Source: an uncultured Dorea sp.
GTDB lineage: Bacteria > Bacillota > Clostridia > Lachnospirales > Lachnospiraceae
Reading direction: 5' to 3'
Length of the DNA stretch: 48,333 nt
Assembly: GCA_910577685.1 (NCBI GenBank)
Contig: CAJTOH010000029.1
Coordinates: 1 to 48,333 of the forward strand
Both the position numbers and the translations under genes were made by a program. Each line of letters begins with the position of its first letter. Position 1 is the first letter of the stretch. The notes below the pieces were generated by a model. It saw only the letters and a program-made list of their open reading frames with translations, was not told the DNA's origin and searched no databases. This document shows positions 32,311-41,628 of this stretch, one piece after another.

Positions 32311-33204
32311 TTACATAATATTTTCAAATCTATTGGCAAATCCATCCTTTAATCCTTTTAGCGTATACCGTATTTTACGTTTTTTGTCCTCTTTGTAAAG
32401 CATACATTTCCTTACAGAATTAAGGACGTGCTTAAGTAATTGAATTTTACTGAAATATGTTCTATAAATATACACATAATTTCTAGCTTTATAATATTCT
32501 TTCCAGTATGCTTCCTCGCCAAATCCTATATTAAATATCAAAAATCTGCGATAACTAGATGGCATAATCGGATGATGAAATTCAGAATTAATCACTGTAA
32601 CCATTTTAATTCCTTTACTTTTAGCCCTATATGTATACTCAGTTTCATCCCCCTTTATAAAAAAATCACTTCTTGGAAACCCAATACGTTCCACGATCTC
32701 TCTCGAATATAATGTTCCATTAAACGGCGAAATAGCATCAAACATATACCCCTCAGGATATGCTTTTTTGACACTGTTTTTTGTTTCAAATCCACCTGTC
32801 TTAAAGGACAGCGTCTCGCAATCCTCACTGACGACTAAAGAATTAATAACCACATTTTTTACACCCAGTTTATTATAAGCGTCTATATCCTCTTTCAAAG
32901 CATCACTATGAAAAGGATATCCGTCATCGTCCATTAACCATATAAAATCATACCCTTTATCATATGCCATTTTTAAACCATTCGAAAATCCTCCTGAACC
33001 ACCTAAATTTTCAGATGAAAAATAGTATATTATACGAGGGTTATCAATATAGCCTAAATCAGCTAAATATTCCTTAGTCCCATCCGTAGAATGATTATCA
33101 AATATTAATACGTCATTTTCTACATTCTGTTCTAAGCATTTCCGTACGCAGCGAACCAACAATTCTTTTCGGTTAAATGTAACTATGACTGAACATATCT
33201 TCAC
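32311..33204 (-). CDS. Family 2 glycosyltransferase, galactofuranosyltransferase-like
   Basis: A 297-residue GT-A enzyme. It begins with SVIVTFNRKELL, has NLGGSGGFSNG near residue 67 and the metal-binding WLMDDDG at 89-95, the pattern of the GlfT2-like subgroup. EFHHP in the C-terminal part is also typical. It likely adds one sugar to the lipid-linked capsule repeat unit on the cytoplasmic face. The C-terminal 60 residues are basic and probably membrane-associated. Donor and acceptor cannot be read from the sequence. Confidence 0.88.
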   Translation of the reverse strand: MKICSVIVTFNRKELLVRCVRKCLEQNVENDVLIFDNHSTDGTKEYLADLGYIDNPRIIYYFSSENLGGSGGFSNGLKMAYDKGYDFIWLMDDDGYPFHSDALKEDIDAYNKLGVKNVVINSLVVSEDCETLSFKTGGFETKNSVKKAYPEGYMFDAISPFNGTLYSREIVERIGFPRSDFFIKGDETEYTYRAKSKGIKMVTVINSEFHHPIMPSSYRRFLIFNIGFGEEAYWKEYYKARNYVYIYRTYFSKIQLLKHVLNSVRKCMLYKEDKKRKIRYTLKGLKDGFANRFENIM

Positions 33205-33238
33205 AGCTATTCTCCTTACTTATTATATCAATTATAAT

Positions 33239-34675
33239 TTATTTCATTGAATCGTAGAGGGATAAAATTCTACTTTGATTCTTTTTTAATATAAATAATA
33301 TTACTGCAACTATGATATATCTTAATATCCAGTTATGATAATTTGCATTTACGGCAAGCGTTAATCCTACGCACACCGCGCCAAAAATAAATATAAATTT
33401 AAAATCATATATTCCATCTGTTATTTTTTCGTTTTTACATATTTTTCTAACAAAAATATAATGTATGACGGTCAACGCCATATAACATATTAAAGTAGTA
33501 TATGCACAGATCTTGTATCCGAAAAATAATATTCCAAAATAATTTAGTACAATATTTATTACCGCAGAAATAATTGTTGCATACATAATATAAGACGTTT
33601 TGTTAAAATAAGCTTCAACATCGCTAAATATATTATATATAAAAATAAAAAACACACTGACAATAATAGGCGGTAAAATTTCAATTGTTTCCGAATAATC
33701 CTTCGTAAATAAACTCATAATAACTTCCGGAACAACCAACATAAACAATATAACAATTATGAATATAAACAGTATAATTGCGTTCGTAGTTTTATTTATT
33801 TCATTCCATTCTCTCTTCTCCATCTTTTTAAATCTGTACGGCTGGAACACTTGATTTAAAGATGTTTGAAAAATAATGATCATTTGCCCAATACTATAAG
33901 CCACTGAATAAATAGCAGCTTCTGACTTTCCGACCATATGACCTATCATAATTCGATCCGCTTGTCCAAGGATTAAAAAAGACAAAGCATGAAACAGAAG
34001 CGGCAACTGGTATGACAAAAGAAATTTACTAATCTTCTTATATACTCCAAAATCATCTTTTCTTATCTTTAATTGAAATAAATATAACGGGAAAAAAATA
34101 ATTATCTGAGCGAACAGCGTAGTCGTTATTTTTAATGTGGCCGTAGATTTTATTATCATTAAACTACACAGCGGGATAAATGTTGTAGCAGCGGTATAAA
34201 TCAAAGTAATAATCACTGCCGGCTTATAATCATATTTATATCTCTTGCCGCATAACCAGCAATTATATGCAGGCTGCAGAATAAACATAATAAATGTTAA
34301 TAGATAAATCAATAGGTTTGACCCTGTAAAAAAATAGTATTGCTGTCTAAATGGAAAAATCAGAATAAATAATAAACATGTATTTATTGTCGATACAATC
34401 AAAAGCGCCGTCGTAAACTGAGATAACTGGTCTTGATACATTAAATATCCCCTATTATATGCTCCTAACGACAATTCAAGTGTTGCAATTATTAATAAAA
34501 CTTGTTGATATGAATTGTAAATAGTCACAATACCATATTCTTCCGTACTCATCAGTCTTGTAAACAACGGCACTGCTATAAAAGCCATCCCTTTAACTGC
34601 AAAGTTACATAACGTAAACCATATAGTCGTTTTTATTTGAATCGGCAGCTTTTGATATTTTTGAATAAAATTCAT
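33239..34675 (-). CDS. wzx: Oligosaccharide flippase, Wzx-like
   Basis: A 478-residue integral membrane protein with about 12-14 hydrophobic helices. The start has FVKGMAFIAVPLFTRLMSTEEYGIVTIYNSY-like features (shown only in part: PLFTRLMSTEEYG), a hallmark of the polysaccharide flippase family. It would move undecaprenyl-linked repeat units across the membrane. It is adjacent to the polymerase gene, a common arrangement in Wzx/Wzy capsule loci. Confidence 0.9.
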   Translation of the reverse strand: MNFIQKYQKLPIQIKTTIWFTLCNFAVKGMAFIAVPLFTRLMSTEEYGIVTIYNSYQQVLLIIATLELSLGAYNRGYLMYQDQLSQFTTALLIVSTINTCLLFILIFPFRQQYYFFTGSNLLIYLLTFIMFILQPAYNCWLCGKRYKYDYKPAVIITLIYTAATTFIPLCSLMIIKSTATLKITTTLFAQIIIFFPLYLFQLKIRKDDFGVYKKISKFLLSYQLPLLFHALSFLILGQADRIMIGHMVGKSEAAIYSVAYSIGQMIIIFQTSLNQVFQPYRFKKMEKREWNEINKTTNAIILFIFIIVILFMLVVPEVIMSLFTKDYSETIEILPPIIVSVFFIFIYNIFSDVEAYFNKTSYIMYATIISAVINIVLNYFGILFFGYKICAYTTLICYMALTVIHYIFVRKICKNEKITDGIYDFKFIFIFGAVCVGLTLAVNANYHNWILRYIIVAVILFILKKNQSRILSLYDSMK

Positions 34676-34681
34676 TTAGTT

Positions 34682-36019
34682 TTACCCTTTACTTTTTAAT
34701 GGACTTCTAAGACTGTACAATCTGTCGTTTGTTTTATATGAAAACTTCATCCCAATGATAATCGCTAAACAATACCCTGCCAAAAGTTCTATCATATATT
34801 TAGGATTTAAATATAAACTAAATGCCTTATCTCCAATCGGCGCAAGTAAAAAAATGTATATATTATGGCACATCAGTATATATAATGCATAAAATTTATA
34901 CGAATTGATCGAACTATGGATACATGCATTTTGAATTTTAACGGTTATAAATGAAAGCAGCGCCTTAAGTAATAACATCCCGGCAATTCCATAATCCTGA
35001 ATCGGATATGTCAGAGAAGTATAAATATTGCTTTTTGCTACCGCCATATAGTATGTTGGCTCATAACCGATCGTATAGTCCTTACCTATAATAGAATATA
35101 TATAATCCAAAGTATACATTCCAAATCTCTGATTTGTCTGCCACGGATTCCTCAAAAACTCGTCAAGTCCGTATAAGCTTGCGCTCGAATATCCTACTAT
35201 ATTTCCAAGCACAGATGTTCTGTCGACATAAGAATTTCCTCTTACGACAAAACCATACCAAAGAAAAAAAGCGCCAAACAGCGCAAAAGAAATACCAACT
35301 TTAACAAAATTTATTTTCTTATTTTCTTTTAATACCTGACACAAAAGGATCGATGCAATAAATGCACATCCTAGCTTAATATACTCGGTTCGTGCTGTCG
35401 TAGATACTATACACAATGCATATCCTAAGATTGGCGTCAACAAATACCAGCGTTTTTGCTTTAATATAAGTAGAGACTGAATAAACAATAGTGCATATAT
35501 ATATGCAATAATCAGACATACATAATAGGCTGCCGCTAAGATTGGCCCCATACTGACTAATCCATTCGCATAATCGGCTCTTGCTGATGAAATTACTGAA
35601 AATAGCTGTGTTATACCTTTACCCTTGACATATGAATATACCTTAAAAAACCGTAAAATTGCTATAATAACGGTAAACGCAGCCAACATATATGTTCTCT
35701 GTCTTGAAATATATATGTCTAGAATATCAGAAAAAACCGCCACATTTTTGCTTATCCCCTTCCTATTCCTTTTATTGACTACGAATACTTCCGCCGCACA
35801 TTCACCCAAAAAAACACTTGCCTCAAACAAGACAACAACCATTAAAGTCATCCTGGAAATATCTCTTCCGATATATTGGTATAATATTATATATCCGAAA
35901 GTATTTAATGCAAACATTGATGAAGACAGAAACGTCGGAGAAAGGAAATGCCTTCTTGCCACCTTATATGCACTCAAAGCAAATATTAACATTAAAAAAA
36001 ACAATATATATTTATTCAT
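34682..36019 (-). CDS. wzy: Oligosaccharide repeat-unit polymerase, Wzy-like
   Basis: A 445-residue membrane protein with roughly 11-12 helices and one larger external loop (~250-340), the layout of O-antigen or capsule polymerases. Sequence in this family is highly variable, so the call rests on topology and on its place between the flippase and glycosyltransferases. It would join flipped repeat units outside the membrane. It ends six bases before the flippase and starts within the end of the preceding GT gene. Confidence 0.8.
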   Translation of the reverse strand: MNKYILFFLMLIFALSAYKVARRHFLSPTFLSSSMFALNTFGYIILYQYIGRDISRMTLMVVVLFEASVFLGECAAEVFVVNKRNRKGISKNVAVFSDILDIYISRQRTYMLAAFTVIIAILRFFKVYSYVKGKGITQLFSVISSARADYANGLVSMGPILAAAYYVCLIIAYIYALLFIQSLLILKQKRWYLLTPILGYALCIVSTTARTEYIKLGCAFIASILLCQVLKENKKINFVKVGISFALFGAFFLWYGFVVRGNSYVDRTSVLGNIVGYSSASLYGLDEFLRNPWQTNQRFGMYTLDYIYSIIGKDYTIGYEPTYYMAVAKSNIYTSLTYPIQDYGIAGMLLLKALLSFITVKIQNACIHSSINSYKFYALYILMCHNIYIFLLAPIGDKAFSLYLNPKYMIELLAGYCLAIIIGMKFSYKTNDRLYSLRSPLKSKG

Positions 36020-37208
36020 TTTGATTTCCCAACTTCATTAGCTTTGTATAAAACTCATTTCTTCGTTTCTGTAAAATGGCGCTTTCATATTCCTTTGACT
36101 TTTCATAATTATCTCGGCTCATCATAGATAACTTTTCCGGACGTTCCAGCAATTCACATATTTTATCTGCATATGCCTCCGCCTCTAATGGACGAAACAA
36201 AAACTCCGCGTCGATAATTTCAGGAATTCCGCCTACAGGACTAGATAACACAGGCATTCCTGCAGCCATTGCCTCCAGAATTCCTCTTGGCAGCCCTTCT
36301 GCCTTTGTCGGTAAAATATAAACATCTGATTCTATCAAGATTTTCCTAACATCTTGCGGACGCGGCAGCAGCCCCGTAAACTTAATATGTTCTTTTATAT
36401 GAAGTTTTTCTGCATAGGACTCAAATTCTTTTCGTTTACTTCCATCTCCTATTACTACAGCCGTTACATCATATCCCCGATCTCTCGCAATTTTAACAGC
36501 CTTAATTACGGTCTTCTCACCTTTCCGCTCCGAATTCATGGCAACATTGGATATGACCAATTTTAAAGATTTTATATCTGAATAGTCCCTTGATCCTAAA
36601 TATGCGCTTTCCGGCAATACAATAGTTGAATAGTATGTTTCAAAATGCTTTTTATCTTCTCCATAAATTCGGGCATATGACGGAAAACATCTTTGTATTG
36701 CATCTTCTGTCACATATGATACGCCATTTGCATGAGCACAAAATCTTTTTAATCTCCGATTTAATATATAATTGTATATCTTAATTAATATATTATCATT
36801 TTCATCATCAGCCGAACCATTTGGATCATATACGATTTCACCGGCAAACGGAATATGCTTAGGTTTGTGTATGTAAGCCATATAAGCAGTCTGGCTGGGC
36901 ATCCTGAATAATGCGACATCGCAGGTATCATAAATTCCCCGAAAACTTCTCCGTATGCGAAAATACTTTTTGGCAAGCTGTTTTGGCCCTTGATAAAATG
37001 GTATCCCAACTATCTCAATTCCTTCACCGCTTACTAAAAGCATATTTTCATCGGCACACGTAATTTCTTTTACTCTTGACACAATGCGAATACTGTCATA
37101 TATGTTTAAATATCTTTTAAAAAAATCATACGAATAAATAGATTTACACCAATATCTTCCATCCTGAGTATGAAATATATGGGCATCTACCGCAACTAAA
37201 AGTTTCAT
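36012..37208 (-). CDS. Family 4 glycosyltransferase
   Basis: A 398-residue GT-B enzyme. The C-terminal half contains the nucleotide-sugar site motifs SERKGEKTVIKA, FTGLLPRPQDV, and the EX7E pattern in PTKAEGLPRGILEAMAAG followed by SSPVGGIPEII. It probably adds a retained-configuration sugar to the capsule repeat unit. It overlaps the polymerase gene by eight bases. Confidence 0.9.
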   Translation of the reverse strand: MKLLVAVDAHIFHTQDGRYWCKSIYSYDFFKRYLNIYDSIRIVSRVKEITCADENMLLVSGEGIEIVGIPFYQGPKQLAKKYFRIRRSFRGIYDTCDVALFRMPSQTAYMAYIHKPKHIPFAGEIVYDPNGSADDENDNILIKIYNYILNRRLKRFCAHANGVSYVTEDAIQRCFPSYARIYGEDKKHFETYYSTIVLPESAYLGSRDYSDIKSLKLVISNVAMNSERKGEKTVIKAVKIARDRGYDVTAVVIGDGSKRKEFESYAEKLHIKEHIKFTGLLPRPQDVRKILIESDVYILPTKAEGLPRGILEAMAAGMPVLSSPVGGIPEIIDAEFLFRPLEAEAYADKICELLERPEKLSMMSRDNYEKSKEYESAILQKRRNEFYTKLMKLGNQNE

Positions 37209-37212
37209 TTTT

Positions 37213-38424
37213 TTATCCTTTTACTTTACTTGATATTATATTATACGCATCTGCAACATGATAATGGCATATCAGATATCTATTCCCAACTTCACCCATT
37301 GATCCAATATCGGAATTGCAAATTTTCTTTACTGTCTCTTTGAATATTTCTACATTATTACTCTCACACCACCATCCAAAGCCGCCCTCAACAATAACTT
37401 TACCTACGTCAGAATTTGGATCCGTACATGCAAAAATCGGAATTTTTGCCTGCATATAGCTGAGAATTCGGCAAGGAAAATTTGGTATCGTAAAACGGTA
37501 ATCCAGAAATACCATTCCTATGTCGCAGCTTCCAATCATTTTATCATAGTCTTCCTTTGGCATTTTAGACATTAGTTTAACATTTGACGGATGATTCATT
37601 TTTATATATGAATCCAGTTTCCAGTAATCCGTACCTGAACCTACAATTAAAAAAAACACTTCTCGGTTCTCTTCCTGAGATTTTAAACAATCTATTAAAA
37701 AATCTATACCTTGCGGTTTGCCTAAATTGCCTCCATATACAAATACCACTCTGTCCTGGGGGATCCTGTATTTTTGCCTCATAACTCTTTTTTCTTCGAC
37801 AGACATATTCATATTTTTAGGTTCCGTACAATTAGGGCACACTTCTATTGTCTTTGGACTAAGCTCGCGATTATTCTCTAACAAATATTTCACATTTGCA
37901 TCAGACATGCATCCGATATAATCCGATATCTTATATAATTGTTTTTCCTTTTTGCGAAAATATAGATAAAGAATTCCTCTTAGACCAGACTTTTTTATCA
38001 ATCCTATATCAACTGCATTTTGCGGGAAAATATCTTTTAGCAATAAATATGTTTTTGCCCCATCCCTATTTTTAATATATTTCACAGCTTTATAAAAAGT
38101 AATTGGAGGTGTAGTGTAAATAACTAAATCAAATTTCACATTATAAAGATATCTTTTGATACTATCTATTATAATCTTCTCTATTGTAACTACTGATATT
38201 CCCTTTTCTAAAAAGCTGTTTTTTTGCATATTTCCAATTACTGGCTTAACTATTGTCGCGCCCTTCTCTTTGATTATATGCGGCTTTTTTCCTTCCCTTC
38301 TCTCAACTGGTGAAATAATATATACATAATCGCCATGATAAATAAACTGTCTTAATAAATTTGTGTATAACCCATCACTATATAACGAATCATAATCAGA
38401 AATTGTCAAAAAAAGTATCTGCAT
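37213..38424 (-). CDS. Family 4 glycosyltransferase, WbuB-like
   Basis: A 403-residue GT-B glycosyltransferase. The N-terminal half (ILFLTISDYDSLYSDGLYTNLLRQF) resembles WbuB, an enzyme that transfers L-FucNAc in E. coli O-antigen synthesis. The C-terminal half has VYGGNLGKPQGIDFLIDCL and a region with the usual nucleotide-sugar contacts. Given the CapEFG route to UDP-FucNAc in the same operon, it is a fair candidate for the FucNAc transferase, but this is inference. I chose the ATG at 38424 with GGTGAT ahead; it overlaps the end of the decarboxylase gene. Confidence 0.88.
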   Translation of the reverse strand: MQILFLTISDYDSLYSDGLYTNLLRQFIYHGDYVYIISPVERREGKKPHIIKEKGATIVKPVIGNMQKNSFLEKGISVVTIEKIIIDSIKRYLYNVKFDLVIYTTPPITFYKAVKYIKNRDGAKTYLLLKDIFPQNAVDIGLIKKSGLRGILYLYFRKKEKQLYKISDYIGCMSDANVKYLLENNRELSPKTIEVCPNCTEPKNMNMSVEEKRVMRQKYRIPQDRVVFVYGGNLGKPQGIDFLIDCLKSQEENREVFFLIVGSGTDYWKLDSYIKMNHPSNVKLMSKMPKEDYDKMIGSCDIGMVFLDYRFTIPNFPCRILSYMQAKIPIFACTDPNSDVGKVIVEGGFGWWCESNNVEIFKETVKKICNSDIGSMGEVGNRYLICHYHVADAYNIISSKVKG

Positions 38425-39568
38425 TTTTATCACCAATTGCTACTGTATTTATAGTTTGTATATAATTCATAAAGTTCTGTTTGTTTTCTAAAGTTGTTGT
38501 TGTTGGTCTGCCCAAATCATCTCTTGCACCAATAGCACACTTCACTTCTATAAGACTGAGCTTATTACGCTTTTTTGCCCTCTCTAGTTCTCTGTCTAAA
38601 TCATCGTAATTATCTACGCAAACAGCAAATGGATAATTACACGCCTTTGCAACTGCAACTAAATCGATTTTATTCATAACAGTCGGCATACCGCCGACTG
38701 TTTCATGCGCCTCATTATTGATAACCACATGTACCATGTTCTTAGGTGAAATTGCTCCAAGAACCGCCATTGCTCCCATATGCATGAGAATTGCGCCATC
38801 ACCGTCAATACACCATACTTTCGCCTCCGGCTTATTTATTGCGACGCCAAGGGCAATAGAACTACTATGTCCCATAGATCCAACCGTAAGGAAATCATAT
38901 TTATGGCTTTGCCCTTTTGCAATCCTAGCTTCAAATAATTCGCGGCTGATTTTACCAGTGGTACTCACAATCAAATCTTCTTTAGATACGGTAACTATAT
39001 GTTGTATTATTTCTTCACGTATCATCTTGTTCGCATTTTTATACCTGACTTTCTCACCATAGGAAAATGCGCCTTTACGAACGATAAAGGCAACGTCTTT
39101 ACCGGCCGCTAGACTTTTTCTAAATATCTCCATTGCCTTTTTAACTTCATTTTCACTTGTATCTTTGTCTATAATAAAATATCTGATATTCATATCCTCA
39201 AGGAGTTTGAGCGTAACTGCCCCCTGATAAATATGTTGGGGTTCATCATGGACCCCCGGCTCTCCCCGCCATCCTATAATAAAAATAACCGGAATAGCAT
39301 AGACATTATGATCTAAAAGACTGGCAATCGGATTGATAACATTACCCTCTCCCGAATTCTGCATATAGACCGCCGGGATTTTTCCGGTAGCCAGATGATA
39401 TCCTGCCGCCAAAGCCACGCTATTACCTTCATTTGCCGCAATAATATGATGACGGGAATCTATTCCATATTCGTTCATCAGATAATTACACAAAGCTTTA
39501 AGCTGCGAATCCGGAACTCCTGTAAAAAAATCAGTTCCAATTATCTCTGCAAATTTTTCTACTCGCAT
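38396..39568 (-). CDS. aepY: Phosphonopyruvate decarboxylase
   Basis: A 390-residue thiamine-diphosphate enzyme that pulls the unfavourable PEP mutase reaction forward by converting phosphonopyruvate to phosphonoacetaldehyde. The start TDFFTGVPDSQLKALCNYL is characteristic of the family. E47 in AANEGNSVALAAGYH is the probable cofactor-activating glutamate, and GDGAILMHMGAMA with NNEAHETVGG marks the thiamine-binding site. It overlaps the nucleotidyltransferase gene by ten bases and forms a single transcript with aepX and phnW. Confidence 0.93.
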   Translation of the reverse strand: MRVEKFAEIIGTDFFTGVPDSQLKALCNYLMNEYGIDSRHHIIAANEGNSVALAAGYHLATGKIPAVYMQNSGEGNVINPIASLLDHNVYAIPVIFIIGWRGEPGVHDEPQHIYQGAVTLKLLEDMNIRYFIIDKDTSENEVKKAMEIFRKSLAAGKDVAFIVRKGAFSYGEKVRYKNANKMIREEIIQHIVTVSKEDLIVSTTGKISRELFEARIAKGQSHKYDFLTVGSMGHSSSIALGVAINKPEAKVWCIDGDGAILMHMGAMAVLGAISPKNMVHVVINNEAHETVGGMPTVMNKIDLVAVAKACNYPFAVCVDNYDDLDRELERAKKRNKLSLIEVKCAIGARDDLGRPTTTTLENKQNFMNYIQTINTVAIGDKNADTFFDNF

Positions 39569-40290
39569 AATGCACTCCCTTGCTTATATGTCCGATATAC
39601 GGAATCTACGGCTATCAATTCACTTACAGAATCTATTTCTACTATCTGGTCTGCCCTTACAGAATATATATAGAGATCAATATTTTCCAATTGACGGTTC
39701 ACTATCTCATCCCAATACAATTCCTCATGTCCCGGATTTCTGCATGCTTCATTGATTGCATCGGCGATCTTCTTCGCATCCTCGGCAAGAAAATAAGAAA
39801 TACCGGCCATGTTGTAGACATCATCCCCACCCATTCCAATTCGGATAACTTTCCCATTTTCATTTAAATCAAATACCCAATCTTCAGAATGTCCCTCAAC
39901 CATTTTCCCGTAATAGCAAGAATGACTTAATTCTGCTTGAAAGATAGAAGAATCTGATACATATAGATCCGCCTCACAAATAAAACAATTTTCCTTGCCG
40001 ATCACATCACAGACCGCATGCAAAGAAGAAATATTATTTTTGGTCAAATACTCTATATTTTCTACAAGAGTAATATTTCCGTATTTAAGGGGCAAAAATT
40101 CAAATTGTTCTTTTTTATAACCAACAACTACATAAATGTGTTTAATGCCTCTTGATTCTAACCCTTCAATAACAGTTTCTATCATACTTTTCCCATGTAT
40201 CTTTATCAGTGGCTTTGCTATTTCTTTTGTAAGCGGCATCATTCTTCTTCCGAGTCCGGCTGCGATGAGTATTGCTATTTCATTCTTCAT
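39559..40290 (-). CDS. Sugar-nucleotidyltransferase-like CTP:phosphonate cytidylyltransferase (PntC/LicC-like)
   Basis: A 243-residue Rossmann-type nucleotidyltransferase. The signature AAGLGRRMMPLTKEIAKPLI (residues 11-29 or so) binds the nucleotide, and CEADLYVSD holds a metal-binding acidic pair. The protein is like LicC and PntC, which make CDP-choline and CMP-2-aminoethylphosphonate. Its place between the PEP mutase and decarboxylase genes strongly suggests CMP-AEP as product. A second nucleotidyltransferase domain is fused to the mutase, so the division of labour is open. Confidence 0.85.
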   Translation of the reverse strand: MKNEIAILIAAGLGRRMMPLTKEIAKPLIKIHGKSMIETVIEGLESRGIKHIYVVVGYKKEQFEFLPLKYGNITLVENIEYLTKNNISSLHAVCDVIGKENCFICEADLYVSDSSIFQAELSHSCYYGKMVEGHSEDWVFDLNENGKVIRIGMGGDDVYNMAGISYFLAEDAKKIADAINEACRNPGHEELYWDEIVNRQLENIDLYIYSVRADQIVEIDSVSELIAVDSVYRTYKQGSALCE

Positions 40291-40302
40291 AAGATATACC
40301 TT

Positions 40303-41598
40303 CTACAATTCATCTATCATAGTAATAATTTCCTTAAACGGCATCAGTCTGGAGTCTGCTTCCAACGCCCTATGGCATCTCAAAATTTCTTCTGCAGTCG
40401 CCTGCATAGCCGGAACCGCCGCTCTCATTAACTGATTCGCATATATGACAATATTGACTCCATGCTGTGCAAGTTCTTCTTCTGTTACGGAATTGAAGCT
40501 TGTTGGAACCACAACAAGCGGTGTCTTCCTATCCTTTTTACGAAATTTATCACAAAATTCAAGAATCTCTTCCGGAGTCTCCTTACGGCTATGAATCATA
40601 ATACCGTCAGCTCCCGCCTCAACAAACGCAAAAGCACGAATAAGCGCATCATCCATACCCCTGTCAAGAATCAGTGATTCAATACGTGCAATAATCATAA
40701 AATCATCCGTAAGCTGAGCTTTTTTTCCAGCAGTAATTTTTGCACTAAAATTTTCTATAGACTCCTGAGTCTGAATAACTTCATTGCCAAATAAACTATT
40801 CTTCTTCAGCCCTGTTTTATCTTCAATAATAACCGCTGAAACTCCCATACGTTCAAGTGTCCGTACATTATATACAAAATGCTCGGTAAGTCCTCCCGTA
40901 TCACCGTCAAGAATGATCGGTTTTGTAGTTACCTCCATGATATCGTCAATAGTACGTAATCTTGACGACATATCTACAAGTTCAATATCCGGTTTACCCT
41001 TATCTGTACTGTCGCACAGTGAACTTACCCACATCGCATCAAATTGATCAAGTTTTCCATCATCTTCAACAACCGTTTTTTCAACAATAAGACCAGTCAA
41101 TCCACTGTGAGCTTCCATAACTTTTACTACGGAAGTTATATCAATAAGCTGCCGGAATCTTCTTCTCCTATATTCAGGCATTGCAGTCCTTTCTCTAAGG
41201 CGCTGATCTATTTTTCTAACTTTTTCATTATACGTATAGCCGACTTCAACCAGTTCCCCTCCATATCGCGAAAGAAGCCCAATAATATTTTTTCTTATGG
41301 CAGCTTCAGGTCCCTTTTTCCAATTGTCCCCATGGATCACATAATCAGGACGCAGCTTTGTAATGACATCCTCATAGAGCATATCATCTTGAACAATAAC
41401 TTCGCTTACACCATCCACGCTCTTATACAACTGAATTCTATCTTCTTCTGATATAGTTGGAAATTTATTATACCGAATTAGCGCTTTATCACTTAAAGCT
41501 CCGACAATCAATTTTCCATATTTACAAGCCTGCCTGACGATATTCAGATGACCCTCATGGATTACATCTGTGCAAAAACATGCATAAACCGTTTTCAT
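40303..41598 (-). CDS. aepX: Phosphoenolpyruvate mutase fused to a cytidylyltransferase-like domain
   Basis: A 431-residue fusion. Residues 1-~135 form a TagD-like nucleotidyltransferase domain with HEGH at 14-17 and the later ISEEDRI, the usual nucleotide-binding signatures. Residues ~148-431 are the PEP mutase barrel: DGDTGG (231-236) for metal binding and EDKTGLKKNS (259-268), the EDKxxxxxNS motif that separates mutases from isocitrate-lyase-type relatives. The mutase makes the C-P bond of phosphonopyruvate from PEP. What the first domain activates is not known. A strong GGAGG lies upstream of the ATG. Confidence 0.93.
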   Translation of the reverse strand: MKTVYACFCTDVIHEGHLNIVRQACKYGKLIVGALSDKALIRYNKFPTISEEDRIQLYKSVDGVSEVIVQDDMLYEDVITKLRPDYVIHGDNWKKGPEAAIRKNIIGLLSRYGGELVEVGYTYNEKVRKIDQRLRERTAMPEYRRRRFRQLIDITSVVKVMEAHSGLTGLIVEKTVVEDDGKLDQFDAMWVSSLCDSTDKGKPDIELVDMSSRLRTIDDIMEVTTKPIILDGDTGGLTEHFVYNVRTLERMGVSAVIIEDKTGLKKNSLFGNEVIQTQESIENFSAKITAGKKAQLTDDFMIIARIESLILDRGMDDALIRAFAFVEAGADGIMIHSRKETPEEILEFCDKFRKKDRKTPLVVVPTSFNSVTEEELAQHGVNIVIYANQLMRAAVPAMQATAEEILRCHRALEADSRLMPFKEIITMIDEL

Positions 41599-41628
41599 TT
41601 GTCCATACCTCCTGATTTTCCATATTCA

